Of a stretch of 64,000 bases of DNA, positions 35,215 to 44,312 are shown piece after piece. A model generated the notes under the pieces. It worked only from the letters and a program-made list of their open reading frames with translations, searched no databases and had not been told where the DNA came from. The position numbers were made by a program, and so were the translations under genes. Every line of letters begins with the position of its first letter. Position 1 is the first letter of the stretch. Source of the DNA: Enteractinococcus fodinae. Lineage in GTDB: Bacteria > Actinomycetota > Actinomycetes > Actinomycetales > Micrococcaceae. Where the stretch lies: assembly GCF_031458395.1 (NCBI RefSeq), contig NZ_JAVDYJ010000001.1, forward strand, positions 558,001-622,000, read 5' to 3'.

Positions 35215-36843
35215 ATGTCCTCGCAAGTAACTTCGGCGCCAGCCGGTTCCAAACAGCGCGAGGCCTTTGGTGGACGATGGATATTTATCCTCGCAGCCAT
35301 GGGCTCTGCGATCGGACTGGGCAATATTTGGCGTTTCCCGTACATCGCTTACGAAAATGGTGGCGGTGCGTTTATTATTCCGTACCTTATCGCGCTGCTA
35401 ACAGCCGGTATTCCACTGCTATTCTTCGATTATTCCTTGGGGCACCGGTTCAAAGGGTCCCCGCCGCTCACCTTTCGGCGCTTGACGAAGTGGACCGAGA
35501 CCATCGGGTGGTGGCAAGTTCTCATCTGTTTCGTCATCGGAGTGTATTACGCGGCCATTCTCGGATGGTCGGCGATGTACATCTTCTACTCCTCGACAGA
35601 AGCCTGGGGCGATGACCCCAATGCGTTCTTCTTCGAGGATTATCTCCAGATGTCGGAAACCCCGGCACTGGACTTCACCATCGTGCCGAGTGTCTTTTGG
35701 CCAATGCTCATCATTTGGGTGGCCGTGCTGGTCGTCCTCGCATTGGGTGTGAGACGTGGTATCGGTATGGCTTCTGCCATCGGGATTCCCATCCTGGTCC
35801 TGATGTTCCTGATCCTGGTCGGCATTGCCCTGACCCTACCGGGCGCAGCCATGGGGCTTGATGGCCTGTTCACCCCGAACTGGGCTGCCCTGACGGATCC
35901 AGGAGTATGGATCGCAGCCTACGGTCAGATTTTCTTCTCGCTGTCGGTTGGGTTCGGCATTATGATCACGTACTCCTCGTATCTCAAGAGACGGACGAAC
36001 CTGACAGGCTCGGGCCTCGTGGTTGGTTTCTCCAACTCGGGCTTCGAAGTTTTGGCAGGTATCGGGGTCTTTTCAACCCTTGGGTTCATGGCACAGGCGG
36101 CAGGTGTGACGATTGAAGAGGTCGTCACCTCGGGTATCGGGCTAGCCTTCGTAGCCTTCCCTGAGATCATCTCCCAGGCGCCAGCCGGGCTCGGCCCCGT
36201 CATCGGCGTGTTGTTCTTCGGCTCGCTGCTATTTGCGGGGTTCACCTCGATGATCTCGATTCTGGAAGTTGTCGTCTCAGCCGTGAAAGACAAGATCGGC
36301 TGGTCACGAATGACCGTTGTGGCGACCTTTGGTCTGGCCGCAGCATTGATCTCGCTGTTCGGGTTCGGCACGACCTCGGGTCTGCATCTGCTGGATGTTT
36401 CCGACTACTTCGTGAACCAATTCGGTATTGTTGCCGCCTCGTTCGTTGCGGTGGTCGCCGTGGCGTGGATCCTTCGACGGCTCGATCGAATGGTCAAGCA
36501 CCTCAACCAGGTATCCTCGTTCCGTTTGGGTGGAATCTATAAATTCCTTGTTGGCATCCTGCTGCCAGTGGTCTTGGCGTACACGCTGGTCATGGAGTTC
36601 ATCGCTCAGTTGAGCGCCGAGGAGCCATACGGGGGCATGCCGAACTGGTACGTCAATACCTTTGGCTGGGGCATGGTCATCAGTTTGATTGTCCTTGCCA
36701 TTCTCTTGACGCTGATCCCATGGCCGAAAGACTCGGCGCTCTATAGTGAGGCTTCCGAGAATGAGTACGCGCTAGACGAGACCGATCTGGTGCCCGGCAA
36801 ACATGCCTCCACCGATGAATCAGGACAGGAGATTCGATCATGA
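35215..36843 (+). CDS. Sodium-dependent amino-acid transporter, NSS family (MetP-like)
   Basis: A 542-residue sodium symporter of the neurotransmitter:sodium symporter family. The hallmark first helix AAMGSAIGLGNIWRFPYIAYENGGGAF-like segment is present near residues 25-50 (GLGNIWRFPY visible), followed by about ten further membrane helices. The start is ATG 35215 behind AAAGGGG. It is translationally coupled (ATGA) to a 56-residue MetS-like subunit, a pair known from Corynebacterium MetPS, which imports methionine and alanine; substrate assignment is by that analogy. A terminator follows the small gene. Confidence 0.93.
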   Translation: MSSQVTSAPAGSKQREAFGGRWIFILAAMGSAIGLGNIWRFPYIAYENGGGAFIIPYLIALLTAGIPLLFFDYSLGHRFKGSPPLTFRRLTKWTETIGWWQVLICFVIGVYYAAILGWSAMYIFYSSTEAWGDDPNAFFFEDYLQMSETPALDFTIVPSVFWPMLIIWVAVLVVLALGVRRGIGMASAIGIPILVLMFLILVGIALTLPGAAMGLDGLFTPNWAALTDPGVWIAAYGQIFFSLSVGFGIMITYSSYLKRRTNLTGSGLVVGFSNSGFEVLAGIGVFSTLGFMAQAAGVTIEEVVTSGIGLAFVAFPEIISQAPAGLGPVIGVLFFGSLLFAGFTSMISILEVVVSAVKDKIGWSRMTVVATFGLAAALISLFGFGTTSGLHLLDVSDYFVNQFGIVAASFVAVVAVAWILRRLDRMVKHLNQVSSFRLGGIYKFLVGILLPVVLAYTLVMEFIAQLSAEEPYGGMPNWYVNTFGWGMVISLIVLAILLTLIPWPKDSALYSEASENEYALDETDLVPGKHASTDESGQEIRS

Positions 36844-37010
36844 GTACCGCAGCGATCATCATGATGGTTATTGCATGCGTCACCGTCTTCGGTGGGGTCA
36901 TTTCTGCAGTAATCCACATTCAACGCAATCCAGACGCCCAATCCGGCGAGTTCGGTGACGAAGGACTCGTGCATGACGAGCCCGCGGGCCGCTTACGTAA
37001 CGAACCCTAG
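36840..37010 (+). CDS. Small subunit of NSS transporter (MetS-like)
   Basis: A 56-residue protein that starts in the ATGA overlap with the transporter stop. It has one membrane helix (AAIIMMVIACVTVFGGVISAV, about residues 4-24), then a polar tail (HIQRNPDAQSGEF onward) ending in basic and acidic residues. Size, position and layout match the methionine/alanine import family small subunit MetS, required with MetP for transport in Corynebacterium. It is followed by a strong terminator. Confidence 0.85.
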   Translation: MSTAAIIMMVIACVTVFGGVISAVIHIQRNPDAQSGEFGDEGLVHDEPAGRLRNEP

Positions 37011-37028
37011 TCGCTTTCAGCGCATATC

Positions 37029-37071
37029 AAACGCCTCGGCCACAACTGTTTTGGTTGTGGCCGAGGCGTTT
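37029..37071. terminator. Bidirectional hairpin terminator between metPS-like genes and acsA
   Basis: An 18-bp perfect stem (37029-37046 with 37054-37071) around a TGTTTTG loop, between the stops of convergent genes. Confidence 0.9.
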
Positions 37072-37092
37072 CGATGAGTGGGCTACGTGAAG

Positions 37093-39072
37093 TTAGTTCC
37101 GCATACCGGCGAAGATCTCTTCCATGACCGCTGGATCAGCGAGCGTGGCAAGCGCCTTCGGATCGGCATCAGTTTGCCCCTCGGCGGCATCCTTGAGCAG
37201 TCGGCGCATGATCTTGCCCGACCGGGTCTTAGGCAGGTCTCGAGCCACCAGGATCCGCTTGGGCTTGGCGATCGGTCCAATATGTTTCCCGACGTGATCG
37301 CGCAACGTCTGTTCGGCTTCTTCTTGGGACACCCCTTCGGAATCTTCGGTCAGGATGACAAACGCGTAGATGGCCTGACCGGTCGTAGCATCTTGGGCGC
37401 CGACGACGGCAGCTTCTGCTACTAGTGAGTGTGCGACCAGTGCCGATTCGATTTCAGTCGTGGACAGGCGGTGTCCGGAAATGTTCATGACATCATCTAC
37501 GCGGCCGAGCAGCCAGATATCGCCGTCTTCATCGAAGCGAGCCCCGTCACCAGCAAAGTACATGCCATCGAAATGCGACCAGTAGGTGTCAACGAAGCGC
37601 TGATCATCGCCCCAGATAGTCCGTGCCATTGCAGGCCAGGGCTCGCGGATCACCAAAAAGCCCTGGGTGGTGTCCTGCATGGTGTGACCGTTGTCGTCGA
37701 CCACATCGACCACCACGCCGGGGACGGCCCGTTGGGCTGACCCGGGTTTCAGATCTTCAGCGCTCAGTGCGGGCAGGGGTGTCAGGATGTGAGCGCCCGT
37801 TTCGGTCTGCCACCAGGTATCTGCAATTGGGACCGGATCAGGTTTACGTGGGCCTGGTGTGACAGTCCCGTCATCATGGACGGTGCCGGCGCCGTCGTTG
37901 TTGCCAATCACGTGTTGGTACCAGTCCCAGGCCTCGGGGTTGATAGCTTCACCCACGGACCCGAGCAGTCGGAGCGAGGAGAGGTCATACCGGTCAACGG
38001 TGTCTCGGCCCCATTTCATGGCACTACGAATCGCCGTCGGGGCGGTGTAGAGAATGGTGACGCCGTATTTTTCGGCGATCTCCCACCAGCGGCCACGGTG
38101 CGGCGTATCCGGGGTGCCCTCGTAGATCACTTGGGTAGCGCCGTTGGACATCGGCCCGTAGACGATATAAGAATGCCCGGTGACCCAGCCGACGTCTGCG
38201 GTACACCAGAACACATCGGTTTCGGGCTGTAAATCGAAGGTGTCCCGGGCCGTGGCGGTGACCTGGGTCAGATAACCACCGGTTGTGTGCATAATGCCCT
38301 TGGGCGTACCGGTGGTTCCCGAGGTGTAAAGGATAAACAGTGGGTGTTCGGCTTCAACCCAGACCACCTCGTGTGCGGTGGGCTGAGCATCGACGACCTC
38401 GTGGAACCACTTGTCGCGGCCTTCAATCCAGTCAATGTTTTCGTCATTGCGTTGTACGACCAGCACGTGGTCGACGCTGTGACCGGGTTCCGCCAGCGCA
38501 TCGTCGACAATGGGTTTGAGCATATTGGGCTTGCCGCGGCGGTATGAACCGTCGGCGGTGATGACGACTTTGGCTTGGGCATCATCGATACGCGAGCGCA
38601 GCGCATCGGCGGAGAAGCCACCAAAGACCACCGAGTGGACCGCACCGATCCGTGCACACGCCAGAATGGATACGACGGCTTCGACCAGCATGGGCAGATA
38701 GATTGCCACCCGGTCTCCCGTGGTAACTCCCAGAGCTTCCAGGGCGTTAGCGGTCTGGGACACTCTGTCCTGCAGCTGCGCGTAGGTCACGGTCTTGGTG
38801 TCACCTGGTTCGCCCTCAAAGTACAGTGCGACCCGGTCGCCGTTGCCGGCAGCCACATGACGGTCCACCGCGTTATAGCACGCATTGGTGGTGCCATCGG
38901 CAAACCAGCGGGCAAACGGCGGGTTTGACCAGTCCAGTACTTCTCTAAAGGGGGTCTGCCAGTACACTTCGTTGCGGGCGCGTGTAGCCCAATATTCCAG
39001 GCGATCCCGGTCGGCGTCGGCGTACAGCTCGCGGGCCCGTTGGATCGTTTCGCGTTCATGTGTGGTAACCAT
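37093..39072 (-). CDS. acsA: Acetyl-CoA synthetase
   Basis: AcsA converts acetate, ATP and CoA to acetyl-CoA. The 659 residues include YTSGTTGTPKGIMHT, WWQTETGAHI, YFAGDGARFDEDGDIWLLGR and the catalytic lysine K620 in TRSGKIMRR, the residue acetylated to inactivate Acs in many bacteria. The ATG at 39072 has an AAGGAG site. A Crp-type palindrome lies 19-34 bp upstream of the start, downstream of a candidate promoter, so Crp probably represses. The Sir2 and AcuC proteins encoded in this window are candidate deacetylases. Confidence 0.97.
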   Translation of the reverse strand: MVTTHERETIQRARELYADADRDRLEYWATRARNEVYWQTPFREVLDWSNPPFARWFADGTTNACYNAVDRHVAAGNGDRVALYFEGEPGDTKTVTYAQLQDRVSQTANALEALGVTTGDRVAIYLPMLVEAVVSILACARIGAVHSVVFGGFSADALRSRIDDAQAKVVITADGSYRRGKPNMLKPIVDDALAEPGHSVDHVLVVQRNDENIDWIEGRDKWFHEVVDAQPTAHEVVWVEAEHPLFILYTSGTTGTPKGIMHTTGGYLTQVTATARDTFDLQPETDVFWCTADVGWVTGHSYIVYGPMSNGATQVIYEGTPDTPHRGRWWEIAEKYGVTILYTAPTAIRSAMKWGRDTVDRYDLSSLRLLGSVGEAINPEAWDWYQHVIGNNDGAGTVHDDGTVTPGPRKPDPVPIADTWWQTETGAHILTPLPALSAEDLKPGSAQRAVPGVVVDVVDDNGHTMQDTTQGFLVIREPWPAMARTIWGDDQRFVDTYWSHFDGMYFAGDGARFDEDGDIWLLGRVDDVMNISGHRLSTTEIESALVAHSLVAEAAVVGAQDATTGQAIYAFVILTEDSEGVSQEEAEQTLRDHVGKHIGPIAKPKRILVARDLPKTRSGKIMRRLLKDAAEGQTDADPKALATLADPAVMEEIFAGMRN

Positions 39073-39090
39073 GAGACTCCTTCAATTTGT

Positions 39091-39144
39091 CGTGATCGTC
39101 GTCACATCTAGGGTCATGGTAGGGCGTTTTATGATGCTGATCAA
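39091..39144 (-). promoter_or_regulatory. Candidate acsA promoter with downstream Crp-type operator
   Basis: On the minus strand TTGATC (39144-39139) and TACCAT (39121-39116) are 17 bp apart. Ten bp further downstream is TGTGA-N6-TCACG (plus-strand 39091-39106), matching the Crp/GlxR consensus at 9 of 10 positions. Binding there would block initiation or elongation. Confidence 0.55.
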
Positions 39145-39234
39145 AACGGGTATGCGTTGAACGGTCACGTGAGGGCCGGCGAGCGGTCACCGGCTTAGGA
39201 TAAGAGAGTTGGTCGGTTGAGAGAAGGGGAGCAC

Positions 39235-40017
39235 GTGAGCGACGAAACGCCATTGGCTACGAAGCGTCGAGCCCGGAAAATTTTCCGGGTACTCGGTGAG
39301 GTGTTTCCGTACGCCCACGCAGAGCTGGACTTCACCAACCCGTTTGAACTGTTGGTCGCCACGGTCCTGAGCGCTCAGACCACCGATATTCGCGTCAACT
39401 CGGTTACCCCCGAGTTGTTTTCCCGCTATCCGGATGCTCAAACCATGGCACAGGCGTCTGAAGTCGAACTGCAAGACATCATTCGGCCCACCGGGTTCTA
39501 TAAAAACAAAACCCGGGCCCTGCTGGGACTCTCGCAGGCCATCGTCGACGAACACGACGGACAAGTCCCGGGCACCCTGGAAGACCTGGTCAAACTGCCC
39601 GGTGTGGGACGCAAAACCGCCTTCGTGGTGTTGGGCAACGCATTTGGCGTGCCAGGTATTACCACCGATACGCACGTGATCCGGTTAGCCAATCGTCTCG
39701 GACTGACCGACAGTACCAACGCCAACATCGTGGAACGTGATCTCGCCGCACTGTTTGACCCCAAGGATTACACCGAGCTATCGCACCGGCTGATTTTCTT
39801 GGGGCGACGGATCTGTCATGCTAAACGTCCCGCCTGCGGTGCCTGCCCGGTGGCCAAGTGGTGTCCCTCCGCGGGTATCGGTGAGACCAACCCCGAAGCC
39901 GCCAAAGCCTTACTATCCTATGAGCTCGCCCCGGGACGCGAACACATCCACCAGGCACTGCTCAACGGTGCCACACGTGCCGAGCTGCGTGCGGCCGGCT
40001 ATCAATGGGAGGTCTAA
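39235..40017 (+). CDS. nth: Endonuclease III (DNA glycosylase/AP lyase)
   Basis: Nth excises oxidised pyrimidines in base-excision repair. The 260 residues start at GTG 39235 behind GAAGGGGAG. The helix-hairpin-helix is KLPGVGRKTA with the catalytic lysine region, followed by the catalytic Asp in TDTHVIRLANRLG. The [4Fe-4S] cluster motif C-x6-C-x2-C-x5-C is in CHAKRPACGACPVAKWC. The Nudix gene begins on the base after its stop. It is divergent from acsA. Confidence 0.96.
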   Translation: MSDETPLATKRRARKIFRVLGEVFPYAHAELDFTNPFELLVATVLSAQTTDIRVNSVTPELFSRYPDAQTMAQASEVELQDIIRPTGFYKNKTRALLGLSQAIVDEHDGQVPGTLEDLVKLPGVGRKTAFVVLGNAFGVPGITTDTHVIRLANRLGLTDSTNANIVERDLAALFDPKDYTELSHRLIFLGRRICHAKRPACGACPVAKWCPSAGIGETNPEAAKALLSYELAPGREHIHQALLNGATRAELRAAGYQWEV

Positions 40018-40827
40018 ATGCAACTTGAAGGCGCACTTGCCGATCTGTTGGCATTAGTTCACACGCACGGTACTGTTCATCCGGAGATCGCCAACCGCGT
40101 GACCGTTTCACCGGCGTCAGCCCTACCGCACTATGACCAAACATGGTGGTCCTATAAAGTGCGGCCACTGGAAAACCCGCGGGACGCTTCCGTGCTGTTG
40201 CTGTTTGGTTCCATGGATGACCGCCCGGCGACATTCCAGCGAACCATCGTCCCCAAAGAACTCGATGTGTTGCTGACCCAGCGCTCCATGGTGTTACGTA
40301 ACCACCCGGGCCAGGTGTCATTTCCCGGTGGGGGTCTCGAAGCCCAGGATGCAGACGCAGTTGCTTGTGCTATTCGGGAAACCCATGAAGAAACCGGGGT
40401 CGATCCCACCGGCATTATCCCCGTCGGCCACCTCCCAGCATTGCCCTTATCAGTGTCCAACTTCCGGGTAACGCCGGTGGTGGGCTGGTGGCAGCGGCCC
40501 AACGAAATGATCACCACCACAGAAGCGACCCGGGTCTTCCGGGTGCCGGTGGGCGATCTAGTGGACCCGAACCTACGAGTTACCGCCGTCGCGTTCGACA
40601 AATCCGCCAAACACCGCTTTGGCACCCCAGCCTTCACCGTTGGTGGCACCCTGGTATGGGGTTTCACCGCCATGGTCCTAGACCGCGTACTCCAACTGTT
40701 GGGCTGGGCCGAGCCGTGGGACCCGCGATACAAAATCGACATCACCGGTTGGGACGCTACCAAACCTGTACCCCCTGCCTACTTCGATCCGGACCATACC
40801 GAGATCGACCTTAGCGGGCAGCGCTAA
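40018..40827 (+). CDS. Nudix hydrolase (CoA pyrophosphatase-like)
   Basis: A 269-residue Nudix protein beginning immediately after the nth stop. The Nudix box is complete: GGGLEAQDADAVACAIRE followed by THEETG. The surrounding QRSMVLRNHPGQVSFPGGG corresponds to the NUDT7/8-type CoA pyrophosphatase signature upstream of the box, so cleavage of CoA or acyl-CoA into phosphopantetheine products is plausible. The equivalent of Rv3672c, it is here joined directly to nth. Confidence 0.88.
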   Translation: MQLEGALADLLALVHTHGTVHPEIANRVTVSPASALPHYDQTWWSYKVRPLENPRDASVLLLFGSMDDRPATFQRTIVPKELDVLLTQRSMVLRNHPGQVSFPGGGLEAQDADAVACAIRETHEETGVDPTGIIPVGHLPALPLSVSNFRVTPVVGWWQRPNEMITTTEATRVFRVPVGDLVDPNLRVTAVAFDKSAKHRFGTPAFTVGGTLVWGFTAMVLDRVLQLLGWAEPWDPRYKIDITGWDATKPVPPAYFDPDHTEIDLSGQR

Positions 40828-40926
40828 CGGCTCCTTGCTTTCCACAGGGCTGCTGGTGAAACCGGCATTATCCACATCACGCAGCCTGAGCGCCTGAGCG
40901 TTGTTGGGTTCGTCAATGCTTAAGGC

Positions 40927-41796
40927 ATGACAACCACGCAACGGAAGCCCACACGGGGCGAGAAAACACCACCGGTCAGCACTGCGACCGTCATGGTGGA
41001 CACGCAGGGGGCCACACCACAGGCCACGGAATTCGTGTACGCCGTGATCGCGGCCCTGGGTCTAAACCTCGTCGAACTGACCGATACCGGCGAGCAGCCA
41101 GTGGCCGCCAGCATCCAAGTCTGGGGCAATACGATTTCAGCGGGTAACCAGCAGTGGCACTATCCCGACCACGAGGCAGCCTTTGAACAGTGGTTGGTCA
41201 CCACCTGCTTTCGCCGAGTCAAAGACTCCACCGTCTGGGCAGTCGTCCAAACCGGCGTCGAGGTTTTTCCGTTGTTGGCGGCGGCCATGGCATATGCGCA
41301 TGCCGACGACGGTGCGTTACTTATCGACGCTGACGCCACAGGAAAACTCAGCGAGACCATCCTCGAAGCCTCCGGTCATCGCATCGAACCCCTTACATTC
41401 GACCAGGACCTGCCCTCTGCGCATATTTACCTCTTGAACGCCCCCAGATGGCACCATGTCGCCCTGATGTTGGATCCCAAGCGGTCCAATCCCCTGCACT
41501 CAGTGCTACTGCGAGATACCGTCCACGCCGCGCGTCACCACTTCACCCACACCGTCGTCGACTGCGGCGCAGACCTGTTCCTCGCGCAGCGACTCGCCGA
41601 AGAAGGCGCCCAGGTAGTGCACGTTGACGACCATTCGCGACCCCTTTATATGAATCTGGAGCCGTATAAACGTATCAATTACTTTTCGCATCGCATTCCC
41701 GAGTATGGGACCCGACGGGATGTGGAATACCTCCTCAACGCTGCCCGCCGCCGTCGCGGTATGCGACGCTGGATGCAACGTGGTGATACACCATGA
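40927..41796 (+). CDS. CpaE/Ssd-like protein lacking a Walker A motif (Tad locus)
   Basis: A 289-residue protein at the head of the Tad operon, in the position of mycobacterial Ssd (Rv3660c), a MinD/CpaE homologue. The second half follows the ParA-like fold (GALLIDADATGKLSE; THTVVDCGADL), but I see no Walker A lysine motif, and the N-terminal receiver-like part is divergent. It probably localises or regulates the secretion apparatus without ATP hydrolysis. The stop overlaps the tadA start (ATGA). Confidence 0.7.
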   Translation: MTTTQRKPTRGEKTPPVSTATVMVDTQGATPQATEFVYAVIAALGLNLVELTDTGEQPVAASIQVWGNTISAGNQQWHYPDHEAAFEQWLVTTCFRRVKDSTVWAVVQTGVEVFPLLAAAMAYAHADDGALLIDADATGKLSETILEASGHRIEPLTFDQDLPSAHIYLLNAPRWHHVALMLDPKRSNPLHSVLLRDTVHAARHHFTHTVVDCGADLFLAQRLAEEGAQVVHVDDHSRPLYMNLEPYKRINYFSHRIPEYGTRRDVEYLLNAARRRRGMRRWMQRGDTP

Positions 41797-43007
41797 GTCG
41801 CGGATGGGTACCACAACTGCCACAAAAGACCGGGGGCTTCGCCGCGGCCAAACAATGGCTCGCCGCTAGAATTAAACCCACTACTCACGGCGCACAGCAA
41901 CCTGATCGCCCAGGGACAGCTGTCGTGGCGCAAGCCGTTGCCAAACACGTGCCGGTGGCGTCTGTGCCTGAAGCGCACGCAACGATGGACCGCCTGGTAG
42001 AAGACCTCATCGGCTTAGGTCCGCTGGCACCGTTTACTCGCCATCCCGAAACCACCGATATCATCGTCGATGGACACGGCCACATTTGGACTGACACCGG
42101 CACCGGGCTGACTCGCTCCGACACCGTCCTCGATGCAGACACAACCCGTGCGCTCGCAGTCCGGCTCCTGGGTCAAGGCGGCAAACGTCTTGATGAGGGG
42201 ATGCCATTTGGCGACGTGCAGATTGGCCAGGCCCGAGTTCATGCAGTCTTACCACCCATCGCTACCGCAGGCCCACAACTATCGATCCGCCTCCCCGCCA
42301 GAACTCAGCCCACCCTCGAGACACTGGCGGCCCAGTGGCCAGGAGCAGCAAAGTGGCTCGAGATTCTTGGGCATCTGATGCAGCATCGGACCAATATGCT
42401 CATTTCGGGAGCCACCGGATCAGGGAAAACCACCCTGTTGGCGGCGCTGCTGGCCACCGTGGACCCGACCGAACGTATTTTGACGATCGAAGATACCCCA
42501 GAACTTGATATTCGACATCCTCATGTGGTGGGACTCGCCACCCGTGAGGCGAACACGGAAGGCCAAGGTGGTATCGGCCTACCGGTACTCATCCGGCAGG
42601 CGTTACGCATGCGCCCCGACCGACTGATCGTGGGGGAGTGTCGCGGCGCGGAAGTGGCCGACTTTCTCACCGCGATGAATACCGGGCACCGCGGCGCGAT
42701 CGGTACCCTGCACGCCAACTCAGCTGCCGACGTGCCAGCACGGCTCCACGCCATGGCAGCTCTGGCCGGCTTAGAACCAGCCACCGCAGCATTACAAATC
42801 CGCTCGGCCGTCGACGTGATCATCCACCTACATCGCGATGAGCACGGTGAGCGCTATCCGGCCGAAGTAGCACTGCTCGACGACTCAGGCGACGCAGCGG
42901 AACTTCGTCTCATCCCGGTGCTGACCACAGTCGGTACTCAAGTACTCGAAGGACCCGGTCTTGCCCGGCTCGACACGCTGAGCCCAGGAACGGAGCGTGC
43001 CGCATGA
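41793..43007 (+). CDS. TadA/CpaF-type secretion ATPase
   Basis: A 404-residue hexameric secretion ATPase of the PilT/VirB11 superfamily that powers pilin assembly. The N-terminal domain contains IGLGPLAPFTRHPETTDIIV. Walker A is GATGSGKTTL at about 206-215, followed by the Asp box region TIEDTPELDI, Walker B near RPDRLIVGECRG and the His box GHRGAIGTLHANS. It is the equivalent of Rv3659c in the helicase/secretion neighbourhood. Four-base overlaps tie it to the CpaE-like and TadB-like genes on either side. Confidence 0.92.
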   Translation: MSRGWVPQLPQKTGGFAAAKQWLAARIKPTTHGAQQPDRPGTAVVAQAVAKHVPVASVPEAHATMDRLVEDLIGLGPLAPFTRHPETTDIIVDGHGHIWTDTGTGLTRSDTVLDADTTRALAVRLLGQGGKRLDEGMPFGDVQIGQARVHAVLPPIATAGPQLSIRLPARTQPTLETLAAQWPGAAKWLEILGHLMQHRTNMLISGATGSGKTTLLAALLATVDPTERILTIEDTPELDIRHPHVVGLATREANTEGQGGIGLPVLIRQALRMRPDRLIVGECRGAEVADFLTAMNTGHRGAIGTLHANSAADVPARLHAMAALAGLEPATAALQIRSAVDVIIHLHRDEHGERYPAEVALLDDSGDAAELRLIPVLTTVGTQVLEGPGLARLDTLSPGTERAA

Positions 43008-43627
43008 ACCTCATCAAAGCTGTCACGAAACTGATCACGGCCAAACGTCGTGCAAGCCAAGAGCACGCCGACTTCATCGCGGTGATCCGACAAGCCGCAA
43101 CCCTGCTAGCAGCAGGGCGACCCCTGACACAGTTATGGCCCGAAGTTGCCAGCGCCCATGATCCCTGCAATGTCACTCCGGTCGCACACGATTCGAACCC
43201 AAAGTGTTGTATGCATCACGTCTTGATCACCCAACACTCCGCAGCACTGTTAGGCCAACCCTATTTTGCCCACACTACGGCGCCGAGCCAACCGGCCGGC
43301 TGGCGACAACTGTCGGCCACGCTCACACTAGCCCAACACACTGGTATGTCGCTGGCCGATACCCTCTACCGGCTGGCCGATGCTCTAGAAGCTGGCGAAG
43401 ACGCTCACCAAGCTCGCGAAGCGGCCTCGGCCGGGCCAAAAGCGACCGCCAGTCTCTTGGCGTGGTTACCGGTTGCGGGTCTCGGACTTGCGCACATGCT
43501 TGGCGCCTCGCTTGCCGAGCTACTCACCTCGGTTACCGGGTGGGTACTGCTTACGACCGGTGCCCTGCTCGCGCTGGTGGGCAGGTCGTGGACCACCCGG
43601 ATGATCCGAACGGCCCAAGAACAATGA
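43004..43627 (+). CDS. TadB-like membrane component
   Basis: A 207-residue protein with a T2SSF-like helical domain (ATLLAAGRPLTQLWPEVA and LAQHTGMSLADTLYRLADAL) and two C-terminal membrane helices (LLAWLPVAGLGLAHMLG and VTGWVLLTTGALLALVG). It is shorter than classic TadB because the N-terminal membrane pair is missing, as in other actinobacterial members of this locus. It overlaps tadA and tadC-like by four bases each. Confidence 0.78.
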   Translation: MNLIKAVTKLITAKRRASQEHADFIAVIRQAATLLAAGRPLTQLWPEVASAHDPCNVTPVAHDSNPKCCMHHVLITQHSAALLGQPYFAHTTAPSQPAGWRQLSATLTLAQHTGMSLADTLYRLADALEAGEDAHQAREAASAGPKATASLLAWLPVAGLGLAHMLGASLAELLTSVTGWVLLTTGALLALVGRSWTTRMIRTAQEQ

Positions 43628-44058
43628 AGGAGAAGACAGCTGCCACAGACCCGGCCCTGGTCCTAGACATCATGGCTCAACTTTTTGTTTCCGGTAGCTC
43701 ACTGGCCTCCGGGCTAGCAGCGGTGGGGGAGCACCTACCAGGCTGCCGACCCTTGATACAGGTGGCGCACCAACTCAATCTAGGCCTGGAATGGGATACC
43801 GCATGGCAGCACACCAAAGATGACCCACACCTGACCCAACTGGCTCATGAGCTGCGTTTCGTTTACACCTCTGCCGTACCGGCAGCCCATATGCTCACTA
43901 CCGCCGCGACCGCTCTGCGAGCCAACAGAAAACGCCTCGCGGAACAACTCGCACAAGAACTGGCCATTCGGTTGGTCTTGCCCACCGGGATCTGCTTGTT
44001 GCCCAGTTTTATCCTGCTGGGCATCATCCCCATGGTGCTATCACTGCTCCCCGGATGA
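43624..44058 (+). CDS. TadC-like membrane component
   Basis: A 144-residue protein starting at ATG 43624 in an ATGA overlap. It repeats the T2SSF helical layout (VLDIMAQLFVSGSSLASGLA; AAHMLTTAATALRANRKRLAE) and ends in one hydrophobic helix (LPTGICLLPSFILLGIIPMVL). It probably pairs with the TadB-like protein as the inner-membrane platform. The same frame is open back to 43204 but there it overlaps tadB and is not coding. Confidence 0.75.
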   Translation: MKEKTAATDPALVLDIMAQLFVSGSSLASGLAAVGEHLPGCRPLIQVAHQLNLGLEWDTAWQHTKDDPHLTQLAHELRFVYTSAVPAAHMLTTAATALRANRKRLAEQLAQELAIRLVLPTGICLLPSFILLGIIPMVLSLLPG

Positions 44059-44119
44059 GACCTCAAAAGCTCATAACTAAATATCGCCATCAACCCACTG
44101 CAACCCTAAGGAGAACATC

Positions 44120-44299
44120 ATGGAACCCACCCGACCCTTCGAATTAAACTTTGCCGATGACACCGGAGCCAACACCGCCGAATACTCTATCGTCACGCTG
44201 GCGGCGGTAGCGTTTGCCGGCCTGTTAGCCGCCGTGTTGTCTTCGGGCACCGTTCAGGGCCTATTGGAAGGACTGATTGAACGCGCCTTGAGCTTCTAA
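44120..44299 (+). CDS. Flp-type pilin (DUF4244)
   Basis: A 59-residue prepilin-like protein behind an AAGGAG site. After a 15-residue leader, the motif G-ANTAE places Glu at +5 of a class IV prepilin cleavage site, followed by the hydrophobic helix (YSIVTLAAVAFAGLLAAVLSS) and a short C-terminal amphipathic end. It is the likely major pilin of the Tad system (compare Rv3656c). No prepilin peptidase gene is in the window. Confidence 0.85.
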   Translation: MEPTRPFELNFADDTGANTAEYSIVTLAAVAFAGLLAAVLSSGTVQGLLEGLIERALSF

Positions 44300-44312
44300 T
44301 TCACCCACTCAC

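Noticed and set aside
43204-43623. 140-codon extension of the TadC-like frame
   Set aside because: It overlaps tadB in a different frame and codes for residues unlike a membrane protein; the ATGA overlap at 43624 matches the rest of the operon.
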